A stretch of 5,466 nt of DNA from Planctomycetaceae bacterium (GTDB lineage: Bacteria; Planctomycetota; Planctomycetia; Pirellulales; Pirellulaceae), in assembly GCA_007129635.1 (NCBI GenBank), contig SKVE01000288.1:1-5466 (forward strand), in the 5' to 3' direction. The notes under the pieces are model-generated. The model did no database searches, was not told where the DNA came from, and saw only the letters and a list, made by a program, of their open reading frames with translations. Position numbers and translations under genes: made by a program. Positions within the stretch are counted from its first letter, which is position 1. Each line of letters starts with the position of its first letter. Below, piece after piece: positions 1 to 5,430 of the stretch.

Positions 1-63
1 GAGGGACATTGGACAGTTATTTCTCGACCGTGCTTAACTGGCCGATCTCGTTTGACCTTGTCT

Positions 64-87
64 GGCGAACGGCTTGAACCGCTTGCC
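64..87 (-). terminator. Hairpin just after the lipoprotein gene, possible terminator or 3' end
   Basis: On the minus strand an imperfect stem (GGCAAGCGG pairing with most of GCCGTTCGCC, one A/C mismatch and one G-U pair) encloses a loop of about six bases. It begins 11 bases after the lipoprotein stop codon. No T-run follows, so it is not a standard intrinsic terminator. A Rho-dependent 3' end or an RNA-stabilising stem would fit equally well. The call rests only on position and pairing. Confidence 0.35.
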
Positions 88-98
88 GCTACCCGGCA

Positions 99-257
99 CT
101 ACTGTTGCGATTCTTCGGCTTCGACGCGAGCATCTTCCTCTTCGATGGCCGCGCGCGTCGCTGCATCGTCCAGCGGCGGTGGCTCGGCGGGCTGGCTTCC
201 GCAGCCGGATACGAGCCACAGGGCGGGTAACAGAACCATCAGTTGCAAAAACCTCAT
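99..257 (-). CDS. Small secreted lipoprotein, 52 residues, unknown function
   Basis: This short gene encodes a lipoprotein of unknown role. The start is ATG at 257-255, preceded six bases upstream by GGAG (bases 264-267 on this strand), and the stop is TAG. The N-terminus is a lipoprotein signal peptide: Arg2, a hydrophobic core, and the lipobox V16-S17-G18-C19. Cys19 would be lipidated after signal peptidase II cleavage. The mature part is only about 33 residues: a Gly/Ser/Pro-rich linker, then a strongly acidic stretch from about residue 30 (DDAATRAAIEEEDARVEAEE) that could be one helix. The frame stays open upstream to 794, but those codons lie antisense to the DUF1559 gene or in non-coding DNA, and only this ATG has both a ribosome site and a signal peptide. 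It follows the DUF1559 gene on the same strand, 263 bases away. From memory, small lipoproteins often sit near DUF1559 genes in planctomycetes. The cell location is fairly secure; the function is unknown. Confidence 0.72.
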   Translation of the reverse strand: MRFLQLMVLLPALWLVSGCGSQPAEPPPLDDAATRAAIEEEDARVEAEESQQ

Positions 258-397
258 GAGAAACTCCGTCTGAAAGCGGGGCGGGAGTTCTTTTCCGACA
301 AAACGCTTGCCGAATGGTCCATGTTTGACTCCCGACCCTTGACATGATTCGTTCTTAACAACGCGGAAGAAATAACGCCGCTGTTCTTGTTTGCTAT

Positions 398-417
398 CAT
401 CACGGCGGACCGTGATG
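398..417 (-). repeat. Perfect 8-bp inverted repeat between the DUF1559 and lipoprotein genes
   Basis: CATCACGG and CCGTGATG form a perfect 8-bp stem with a 4-base loop. Read on the minus strand the loop is TCCG, which fits the UNCG type of stable RNA tetraloop, although such loops usually prefer a C-G closing pair and this one is G-C. The plus-strand loop CGGA is not a known stable type. This favours a role in minus-strand RNA, as a processing or end signal between the two genes. A protein-binding DNA palindrome is the alternative. No T-run follows on either strand. Confidence 0.5.
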
Positions 418-486
418 GCTACACTGAGTTTGCCGAAGCTATTTTTCCCGCGTTTCGTAGAATGCACGCACCGAGCGCGCATCCGA

Positions 487-512
487 CACGTCGAGCTTTT
501 CAGCCTGACGTG
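487..512 (-). terminator. Hairpin with GNRA loop after the DUF1559 stop codon
   Basis: On the minus strand CACGTC pairs with GACGTG. After one A/C mismatch the stem continues as GGCT with AGCT (one G-U pair) and closes on a GAAA tetraloop, a classic stable RNA loop. It starts eight bases after the DUF1559 stop codon. No T-run follows, so termination would need a factor such as Rho, or the stem may protect the mRNA 3' end. Structure and position both fit an end-of-transcript element for the DUF1559 gene. Confidence 0.45.
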
Positions 513-520
513 CTGTTCGG

Positions 521-1558
521 CTACGGCAATTCCACCGGCAGCCCACTCTTGGCCAGCGAAACTCGACGAAACACCTCGTCGTCCACATTGAACGCGATCG
601 TCCGCACGGCCCCATCGGCCATACAGAAGTTCACGCCGCCGGGATGAGCCGAGCCGAAGTACGGGTGCCACTGGGTCCAAGTGCGGCCGCCACGATCCAC
701 CAACGCGGTGGCCGAGCCGTAAGTGCCGGGGCATTGCTTGTCCGGAACCGGCGGCAGCCCATAACGCACGTCGCCGACTCGTCCGGCGCCCCAACGCACA
801 ACATCCTCGTCCCAGCCGCTATTGTTCCACCGCTCGTTATCGCCGCCGTCTTCGCTGCTGACGTCATAGGCGTCGATGTGCAGCCCTTTCTCGCCGACCA
901 TCAGCGTGTTCGACGAGCCGTCGCGGATCATTTCGAGGCGGATCTGCTCACGCCCCGTTTGGATCACGACCCCTGTCCGGCCGCTGTTGCCTGCCCCGCG
1001 GACACTGCCGGTGGTTCGTTCTCCGGCATTGCCCGCATAATCGTGGCGATAGAACCCGTTGTCCATCGGCATGGGCATCCGGCGGCTGGGGCAGTAGTAG
1101 GTGACGATCGCCTGCTGAGCGACGATATCTTGGGCCGCGTTGGACGTGCCCGTTTCGCCTATCGCGGGATCGCCCGCGTCACTCGCCAGATCGAAGACCG
1201 TGCTTTGCTCCAGGTAGGGGAGAATCCAATACGTCCAGTTCCAACCCGCCCGGTCTCGCGAGTTGCAGCAATCGCCCAGATTAGCGGCCGGGTTGTTATG
1301 GTACGCCCGGCTGGAGTTGAAATCGCGCCCCCCGTTGGGAAGAACGCCATAGGTGTCCTGGAAATTGTGGAAGGCCAAGCCGATCTGTTTCAAGTTGTTC
1401 ATGCATTGGCTGCGGCGAGCCGATTCGCGGGCAGCCTGTACCGCCGGCAATAACAACGCGACCAGAACCCCGATGATGGCGATCACCACCAGCAACTCGA
1501 CCAAAGTAAATCCTGGGGAACGGCGTTCGCCGCTCCGAACGCACATCTGGAAACTCAT
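521..1558 (-). CDS. DUF1559 (SBP_bac_10-type) prepilin-like protein with H-x9-DG motif
   Basis: A 345-residue member of the DUF1559 family, which is greatly expanded in planctomycetes and has no firmly known function. The N-terminus is a type IV prepilin signal: a short basic leader (ERRSPG), Gly16 before Phe17, then FTLVELLVVIAIIGVLVALL. A prepilin peptidase would cut after Gly16, and Glu21 is the usual +5 glutamate. Next comes the family-typical helix AVQAARESARRSQCMNNLKQ (about 39-58), and then the globular domain with WTYWILPYLEQ (about 108-118) and YYCPSR (154-159). The C-terminus carries the H-x9-DG motif (His305, Asp315, Gly316), as expected for complete members. ATG at 1558 is chosen because GAAGGAG lies eight bases upstream (1567-1573); Met5 is a weaker alternative. 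The protein probably sits at the cell surface or in the membrane as a pseudopilin-like component. No pilus assembly genes are nearby. A GC-rich hairpin lies in its leader and another just after its stop codon. Confidence 0.95.
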   Translation of the reverse strand: MSFQMCVRSGERRSPGFTLVELLVVIAIIGVLVALLLPAVQAARESARRSQCMNNLKQIGLAFHNFQDTYGVLPNGGRDFNSSRAYHNNPAANLGDCCNSRDRAGWNWTYWILPYLEQSTVFDLASDAGDPAIGETGTSNAAQDIVAQQAIVTYYCPSRRMPMPMDNGFYRHDYAGNAGERTTGSVRGAGNSGRTGVVIQTGREQIRLEMIRDGSSNTLMVGEKGLHIDAYDVSSEDGGDNERWNNSGWDEDVVRWGAGRVGDVRYGLPPVPDKQCPGTYGSATALVDRGGRTWTQWHPYFGSAHPGGVNFCMADGAVRTIAFNVDDEVFRRVSLAKSGLPVELP

Positions 1559-1593
1559 TCAAACAACTCCTTCAGAAAAACACTCGAAAACGC

Positions 1594-1612
1594 GGCGGCC
1601 CTGCTGGCCGCC
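1594..1612 (-). promoter_or_regulatory. GC-rich leader hairpin upstream of the DUF1559 gene
   Basis: GGCGGCC and GGCCGCC form a perfect 7-bp all-GC stem around a 5-base loop (AGCAG on the minus strand). On that strand it is followed by GCGTTTTCGAGTGTTTTT, which makes it the most intrinsic-terminator-like structure in the window. It lies upstream of the start codon, about 20 bases before the GAAGGAG site. It could attenuate transcription, stabilise the 5' end of the mRNA, or terminate transcripts arriving from upstream. The pairing is plain; the function is inferred. Confidence 0.5.
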
Positions 1613-1620
1613 ACAAATTG

Positions 1621-1634
1621 CTCATGATCATAAG
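1621..1634 (-). promoter_or_regulatory. Palindrome overlapping a possible -10 box for the DUF1559 gene
   Basis: CTCATGATCATAAG is a 14-base palindrome with one mismatched pair and the perfect core ATGATCAT. On the minus strand it includes TATGAT (1632-1627), five of six matches to a sigma-70 -10 box. No good -35 box lies at 16-18 bases. Transcription from here would start near 1620 and put the leader hairpin almost at the mRNA 5' end. A weak promoter with an overlapping operator is possible, but chance is also possible for so short a site. Confidence 0.25.
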
Positions 1635-1815
1635 CACGAATGTGAAGAAGTGATGAGCGTCGATTTAAAGTCGTGTTAGTTTTGGCGATTTCTTCTCGGC
1701 GTGCTTCCAGGAATGCGCCCGCGGGGGGCCATCGCGGCGCCAAGGTCGCCCCTGCGGTCCCGTTGGGGGACGCAAGATCAGGTGGAATATCCGTCCTGCT
1801 CGTTTTGCCATGGCC

Positions 1816-1843
1816 TTGTCATCAACCGCAGATTCGCTAAAGT
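1816..1843 (+). promoter_or_regulatory. Candidate sigma-70 promoter upstream of the channel gene
   Basis: TTGTCA (1816-1821, five of six to the -35 consensus) and TAAAGT (1838-1843, four of six to the -10 consensus) are separated by 16 bases. Transcription would begin near 1850, giving the channel mRNA a leader of about 200 bases, or would serve a short transcript not recognised here. It is the best-matching promoter pair I found upstream of the plus-strand genes, but it rests on consensus matching alone. Confidence 0.35.
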
Positions 1844-2007
1844 AGCTCCATTAGAAACGACCATTGGGCGTGAATCGGCCCTCCCAACGATCTTCGACAT
1901 TCAAAGGAAAAAAGCCGCTCGTTGGCTGCTCTTCAGCGACAAGTGACGAATCGCGTGCGAGCGCGAACTCGTGCGAATGATGCGGCTGCCCGTTGTTTTT
2001 TGGGGGG

Positions 2008-2016
2008 TGCTAAAGT
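2008..2016 (+). promoter_or_regulatory. Possible extended -10 box close to the channel gene start
   Basis: TGCTAAAGT has the form TGn followed by TAAAGT, an extended -10 element, and repeats the octamer GCTAAAGT of the candidate promoter at 1836-1843. No -35 match lies at the right distance. Transcription would start near 2023, giving a leader of about 30 bases before the GTG at 2053. Confidence 0.25.
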
Positions 2017-2039
2017 CATACGAAGACACCTGAGCTAGT

Positions 2040-2046
2040 GGAGAAG
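2040..2046 (+). promoter_or_regulatory. Ribosome binding site deciding the channel gene start
   Basis: GGAGAAG lies six bases before the GTG at 2053 and has no comparable counterpart before the upstream GTG at 2038, where only a weak GAAGA (2022-2026) is found. The site itself lies within the first codons of the longer frame. It is the main reason for preferring the 2053 start. Confidence 0.5.
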
Positions 2047-2052
2047 AACGCA

Positions 2053-3609
2053 GTGGAAGTACGGATTTGGTTGAGCCTAGTGCTGGTAATCTTCATGAGT
2101 TTTCCGCGTGGCAGTGGTGGCCAAGAGCCGACCGCAGCAGAGCCGACCATTGTGGAAAGCACGGTGGAAGATGCTGGGTCAGCCTACGAGCCGGTGACGA
2201 CATTCGACATCCATGTGTCGCGCGAAGAGCTTCGAGTGATGGTCCGTCCGTTGACCAGGGCGGAATTGGAGGTCGAAGCGGAATCGTGGTTTCGTTTGCT
2301 GCGGAATAAGGCGCGGCGAATCGCGGCGGTCCGAATTGGCGTGCGACGAACGGTGGGGGTATTCACCGCTGCTGATGATGAATCGGCGGAGGAGGTGCTG
2401 CGGGAGATCAAGGCAGTTGAGCGTTTCGTCGATAACTTGGACGAGCGGGCGGGAACAACGATTCCCGACGATTCGAATTCAGAAGCCGGGTCATCTAGCA
2501 ATGTTGACGCCTCAGAAATCGGGGATTCGTCAGATCACGACGCTGGATCGATGGCGGCCGCGGCAGAACGTCGCCGGGAGCTATTGGACGACCTCCCAAC
2601 ATTGCAGAACGAGCGGACGGCGTTGAGCGAACGCTTGGAGATCGTCCTCGCCTCACTCGAACGCAAGGGAGGCGATGTCACCGAGTATCGTCAGTATGCT
2701 GCAGCCGTCGCGGGGTTGGAACTCGATACGTCCGATTTTGCGACGACCTGGGCAGCGGTAGTTGCCTGGTTCTCCTCGAAGGAGGGCGGCCAGCGTTGGG
2801 CCTGGAACATCGGAAAGTTTTTCCTGATCCTGATCATCACTTGCTTGCTTGCCAAAGTGATCGCCTCGGTAATCAATTGGCTGCAAGAACGCAAACTGCG
2901 ATTGACCGAACTCGCCAAACGACTGATCGACGGCACGATCAAGAACGTGGTCATGCTCATCGGGTTTGTCACCGCGTTGACCGCTTTGGAGGTCGACATC
3001 ACTCCCGTGCTGGCAGCGATCGGAGCAACGGGGCTGGTCGTGGGTCTGGCTCTACAGGGGACGTTAAGCAACTTTGCCAGCGGTCTGATGATCCTGATCA
3101 ACCGCCCGTTCGATGTCGGTAACGTCGTGTCGGCCGGAGGTATCACGGGGACGGTCAAGCAGATGAACCTGGTGGCAACGACGTTTCGGACCTTCGATAA
3201 CCAGACGATCCACGTCCCAAACAATGAGATCTGGAACGGAGTGATCACGAACATCACGGCGAACAGTACACGCCGCGTCGATCTGGAGTTCAGCATCAGC
3301 TACGATGACGACTTCGAGCAAGCCGAGCGGATTATCCGCGAGGTCGCGGAAACCCACGCGTTGGTGCTCCGAGACCCCGCGCCCGTGATCGTGACCCACG
3401 AACTCGCCGACTCGTCGGTCAACATCGTCTGCCGTCCATGGGCAAAAACAAGCGATTGGTGGCAAGTCAAGACGGACGTCACCCGCGAGGTCAAACGGCG
3501 TTTCGACCGCGAAGGGATTTCCATTCCGTATCCACAGCGGGACATCCACTTACATCAAAAGGACGGCCGGTCTCGATCAGCGGAGCTGCAGCCGGACCAG
3601 CGGCACTAG
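2053..3609 (+). CDS. MscS-family mechanosensitive ion channel with long N-terminal region
   Basis: A small-conductance mechanosensitive channel homologue of 518 residues (523 if GTG 2038 is used). Such channels open under membrane tension and release solutes during hypo-osmotic shock. In order: a signal peptide (1 to about 24); a periplasmic region with VRPLTRAELEVEAESW (64-79), a motif I recall from other bacterial MscS relatives; a Ser/Asp-rich linker (about 132-166); a probable coiled coil (168-205); TM1 about 253-277; TM2 about 297-315; and the pore helix TM3 about 318-347. The pore stretch GLVVGLALQGTLSN closely matches E. coli MscS GLAVGLALQGSLSN. Leu328 and Leu332 correspond to the gate leucines 105 and 109, and Gly336 to the kink Gly113. 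INRPFDVGNVV, the beta domain with VPNNEIWNGVITN, and the C-terminal alpha/beta vestibule ending GISIPYPQRDIHLH complete the core. E. coli MscS is 286 residues, so the extra length is N-terminal. The family call is firm. Conductance and ion preference cannot be read from the sequence. It is probably transcribed alone. Confidence 0.95.
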   Translation: MEVRIWLSLVLVIFMSFPRGSGGQEPTAAEPTIVESTVEDAGSAYEPVTTFDIHVSREELRVMVRPLTRAELEVEAESWFRLLRNKARRIAAVRIGVRRTVGVFTAADDESAEEVLREIKAVERFVDNLDERAGTTIPDDSNSEAGSSSNVDASEIGDSSDHDAGSMAAAAERRRELLDDLPTLQNERTALSERLEIVLASLERKGGDVTEYRQYAAAVAGLELDTSDFATTWAAVVAWFSSKEGGQRWAWNIGKFFLILIITCLLAKVIASVINWLQERKLRLTELAKRLIDGTIKNVVMLIGFVTALTALEVDITPVLAAIGATGLVVGLALQGTLSNFASGLMILINRPFDVGNVVSAGGITGTVKQMNLVATTFRTFDNQTIHVPNNEIWNGVITNITANSTRRVDLEFSISYDDDFEQAERIIREVAETHALVLRDPAPVIVTHELADSSVNIVCRPWAKTSDWWQVKTDVTREVKRRFDREGISIPYPQRDIHLHQKDGRSRSAELQPDQRH

Positions 3610-3616
3610 TGCGTGT

Positions 3617-3647
3617 GGCCGGTCATGGAAGCTCCACTGGCTCGGCC
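3617..3647 (+). terminator. Imperfect hairpin after the channel gene stop codon
   Basis: GGCCG (3617-3621) pairs with CGGCC (3643-3647). The stem continues inward through G-U, TCA with TGG, and TGGA with TCCA, with two single-base bulges and a 3-base loop, giving about 13 pairs. It starts seven bases after the channel stop codon and is not followed by a T-run. Position suggests a 3' end or a factor-dependent terminator, separating the channel gene from the sulfatase gene. Confidence 0.4.
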
Positions 3648-3676
3648 GTCCGGTTGGTTGCCGCATCATCTTGCGT

Positions 3677-3712
3677 CTCGAGGATACCCAGGTTGCGGCT
3701 ATTCCCCTCGAG
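3677..3712 (+). repeat. Paired CTCGAGG / CCTCGAG inverted repeat in the gap
   Basis: Two 7-base arms (3677-3683 and 3706-3712) are exact inverted copies separated by 22 bases, between the channel and sulfatase genes. Because CTCGAG is itself palindromic, this may equally be two copies of one short binding site. The long loop makes a strong RNA stem unlikely. Nothing else links it to regulation of the sulfatase gene. Confidence 0.25.
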
Positions 3713-3822
3713 CAATTGATCTTGGAGAATAGTTCCACGCTACTGGAATGCTTCCCCGCCGTGCGACGTTCAGGCTCGACGGGCGGTGAGCATGCGCGGC
3801 CAGTGAATCCACCCACCCGACG

Positions 3823-3828
3823 AAGGAG
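3823..3828 (+). promoter_or_regulatory. Shine-Dalgarno site fixing the sulfatase start
   Basis: AAGGAG lies seven bases before the ATG at 3836. The same frame is open upstream to 3671, but those 55 codons have no ribosome site and would bury the signal peptide, so the ATG at 3836 is the real start. Confidence 0.8.
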
Positions 3829-3835
3829 AACGAAC

Positions 3836-5269
3836 ATGACTCGCGGCATTTTCTGTTTGGCAATGACCCTGATCGCGGCCACCTTAGTGAGCCAGCCGAC
3901 CGTGACCGCTGCCGATGCGAAACGTCCCAATCTGATCTGGGTGATGGCGGATGACCTGGGCTACGGCGAGTTGGGTTGTTACGGCCAGTCCGTGATCCGC
4001 ACTCCGCGTTTGGATCGCATGGCGAGCGAGGGATTGCGGTTCACGCAGTTCTACGCGGGGGCGACGGTCTGTGCCCCGTCGCGCAGCGTGTTGATGACCG
4101 GCCAACATCACGGTCGCACGCGAGTGCGAGGTAACGCGGGGCGCAGGAATCCAATCGCTCAGGCGCTTCGACCCGAAGATCGGACGGTGGCGCGCGCCCT
4201 GCAGCAGGCCGGTTACGCGACGGCGCTGATCGGCAAATGGGGGCTGGGCGACGTGGGCCAGGCGGAAGTGGGACTGCCACGCAAGCAGGGATTCGATTAT
4301 TTCTTCGGGTTCCTGAACCAGGTTCGCGCTCATAACCATTTCACCGAGTACTTATGGCGAAACGAACAAGAGGTACCGTTGCCCAATCCCGTCATACCGG
4401 TCGGCGACATGGGCGGTGGCTACAGCGAAGACGGGATCTTTTACGCAGATGACTTGTTCACCGACCAGGCGTTGACGTTTATCGCCAATCATCAGGATCG
4501 CCCGTTTTTTCTGTACTGGAGCATGATCATCCCCCATGCGAACAACGAACGGAATCGAGTTCTGAAAGATGGGGCGCATGTGCCCGACTACGGACCTTAC
4601 GCGCTGGAAGACTGGCCGCATCAGGACAAGGGACAAGCGGCGATGGTTACTCGCATCGACAGCTACGTGGGGCGTTTACTGGACCATTTGGAACTGCTGG
4701 GATTAGCCGAAAACACGTTGGTCATCTTTACCAGTGACAACGGGCCTCATAATGAAAGCAGCCACAACCTGGAGCGATTCCAGCCGTCTGGTCCGTTAAC
4801 GGGCATCAAACGCGACCTGACCGAAGGTGGAATCCGCGTACCCACGATCGCCTGGTGGCCGGGCCGCATCCGGCCGGGTACCGAATCGGACCATGCGAGC
4901 TATTTCGGCGACTGGTTCGCCACCGCTGTCGACTTGGCGGGTGCGGAACTGCCGCCGGGGCTGGATTCGATCAGCTTCGTTCCGACCTTGTTGGGCCAGT
5001 CCGATCAGCAACCGAAGCACGACTTCTTGTACTGGGAGTTCCATGAGCGTGGTTTCCGCCAAGCGGCCTTGTACCAAGGTCGTTGGAAAGGGCACCGATC
5101 GGGCGGTCCGGAGGAACCGATTCAACTGTACGACCTGGTAAACGACATCGCCGAACAGCACGACGTCGCGGAGGAACATCCGGAAATTGCGCAAGCCATC
5201 TCGGACTATCTGAAATCGGCCCGTGCCGAATCGGAGGACTGGGAGCCCGTATGGGGCGGACGCAATTGA
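3836..5269 (+). CDS. Secreted arylsulfatase-type sulfatase (family S1, Cys-type FGly)
   Basis: A 477-residue sulfatase that should hydrolyse a sulfate ester, probably from a sulfated polysaccharide or other sulfated organic compound; the substrate cannot be read from the sequence. A signal peptide (1 to about 26-28, ending near TAADA) directs export. The signature C79-A-P-S-R83 followed by TG (88-89) is the Cys-type motif, in which a formylglycine-generating enzyme converts Cys79 to the catalytic formylglycine. By alignment to human ARSA, the metal ligands are Asp39, Asp40, Asp301 and Asn302 (DNGPH). Other active-site residues are Arg83, Lys134, His234 (IIPHANNE) and Lys325 (GIKRDLTEGG). The usual GKWHLG reads GKWGLG here, so the active-site His is replaced by Gly136. 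The C-terminus has the typical LYDLVNDIAEQHDVAEEHPE segment. Length is normal and the frame is intact. It starts 226 bases after the channel gene with its own AAGGAG site, so it is probably a separate unit. No maturase gene is in the window. Confidence 0.96.
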   Translation: MTRGIFCLAMTLIAATLVSQPTVTAADAKRPNLIWVMADDLGYGELGCYGQSVIRTPRLDRMASEGLRFTQFYAGATVCAPSRSVLMTGQHHGRTRVRGNAGRRNPIAQALRPEDRTVARALQQAGYATALIGKWGLGDVGQAEVGLPRKQGFDYFFGFLNQVRAHNHFTEYLWRNEQEVPLPNPVIPVGDMGGGYSEDGIFYADDLFTDQALTFIANHQDRPFFLYWSMIIPHANNERNRVLKDGAHVPDYGPYALEDWPHQDKGQAAMVTRIDSYVGRLLDHLELLGLAENTLVIFTSDNGPHNESSHNLERFQPSGPLTGIKRDLTEGGIRVPTIAWWPGRIRPGTESDHASYFGDWFATAVDLAGAELPPGLDSISFVPTLLGQSDQQPKHDFLYWEFHERGFRQAALYQGRWKGHRSGGPEEPIQLYDLVNDIAEQHDVAEEHPEIAQAISDYLKSARAESEDWEPVWGGRN

Positions 5270-5301
5270 ATGGCCGTCGCCTGCAGCTCGTCGGGCCGCG
5301 C

Positions 5302-5363
5302 TGGAGTTCACGATTCATCGTGCCCGCGCTGAACTTCAGGCCTGGTCCTGCGTCTTTGAAGTT
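5302..5363 (+). repeat. Three-arm inverted repeat set downstream of the sulfatase gene
   Basis: TGGAGTTCA (5302-5310) can pair with TGAACTTCA (5330-5338) over nine bases with one G-U pair. The second arm can instead pair with TGAAGTT (5357-5363) over seven bases. The first two arms are also direct repeats in a longer match (5296-5310 and 5324-5338, 13 of 15 identical). CACGA/TCGTG (5309-5313 and 5318-5322) forms a small nested stem. The pairing is seen directly; any function is unknown. Confidence 0.4.
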
Positions 5364-5372
5364 GCACGTCGT

Positions 5373-5396
5373 CTCCGCCGAGCTCGCTCGGTGGAG
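5373..5396. repeat. REP-like hairpin 1
   Basis: CTCCGCCGAG and CTCGGTGGAG form a 10-bp stem with one G-T pair and a 4-base loop (CTCG). It lies about 100 bases past the sulfatase stop codon. Its right arm, GCTCGGTGGAGC, matches the reverse complement of part of the next hairpin with a single-base gap, so the two appear to be inverted copies of one short unit. This layout resembles paired REP elements. Confidence 0.5.
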
Positions 5397-5430
5397 CGCA
5401 TGATTCGGTGACTTGGGACGCGAAGCTCCA

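Larger units (their letters stand above)
1559..2052. other. Divergent intergenic region, no convincing gene
   Basis: This gap separates the leftward DUF1559 gene from the rightward channel gene. Small open frames cross it (for example 1701-1946 on the plus strand and 1743-1555 on the minus strand), but they lack a ribosome site or any recognisable protein character. The gap contains the DUF1559 Shine-Dalgarno site and leader hairpin (1594-1612), a near-palindrome (1621-1634), a promoter-like pair (1816-1843), and a second copy of the octamer GCTAAAGT (2009-2016) next to a six-G run (2002-2007). The stretch from about 1660 to 1800 shows nothing I can name. Confidence 0.6.

Noticed and set aside
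339..344. TTGACA, a perfect -35 box on the plus strand
   Set aside because: No -10 box follows at 15-19 bases and no plus-strand gene lies downstream before the antisense of DUF1559.
644..1453. Long plus-strand open frame of 269 codons
   Set aside because: It lies exactly antisense to the DUF1559 gene, has no ribosome site, and its product is an Ala/Arg/Val-rich sequence typical of a shadow frame in GC-rich DNA.
1555..1743. Minus-strand open frame of 62 codons whose TGA overlaps the DUF1559 ATG
   Set aside because: The ATGA overlap suggests translational coupling, but the start is a TTG with no ribosome site, the frame runs through the leader hairpin, and the product has no protein-like character.
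1701..1946. Plus-strand open frame of 81 codons in the divergent gap
   Set aside because: No convincing ribosome site, mixed composition with no motif or signal, and it spans the candidate promoter at 1816-1843.
1922..2038. Short TTG-started frame of 38 codons ending at the TAG that overlaps the GTG at 2038
   Set aside because: An AAAGGA lies upstream, but the product is Arg/Ala-rich without any recognisable feature, and TTG starts are rare.
3716..3746. TTGATC ... TACTGG as a sulfatase promoter
   Set aside because: The spacing is 19 bases and the -10 match is poor, so it is no better than chance.
3671..3835. N-terminal extension of the sulfatase frame by 55 codons
   Set aside because: It lacks a ribosome site, and the signal peptide and AAGGAG site both point to the ATG at 3836.
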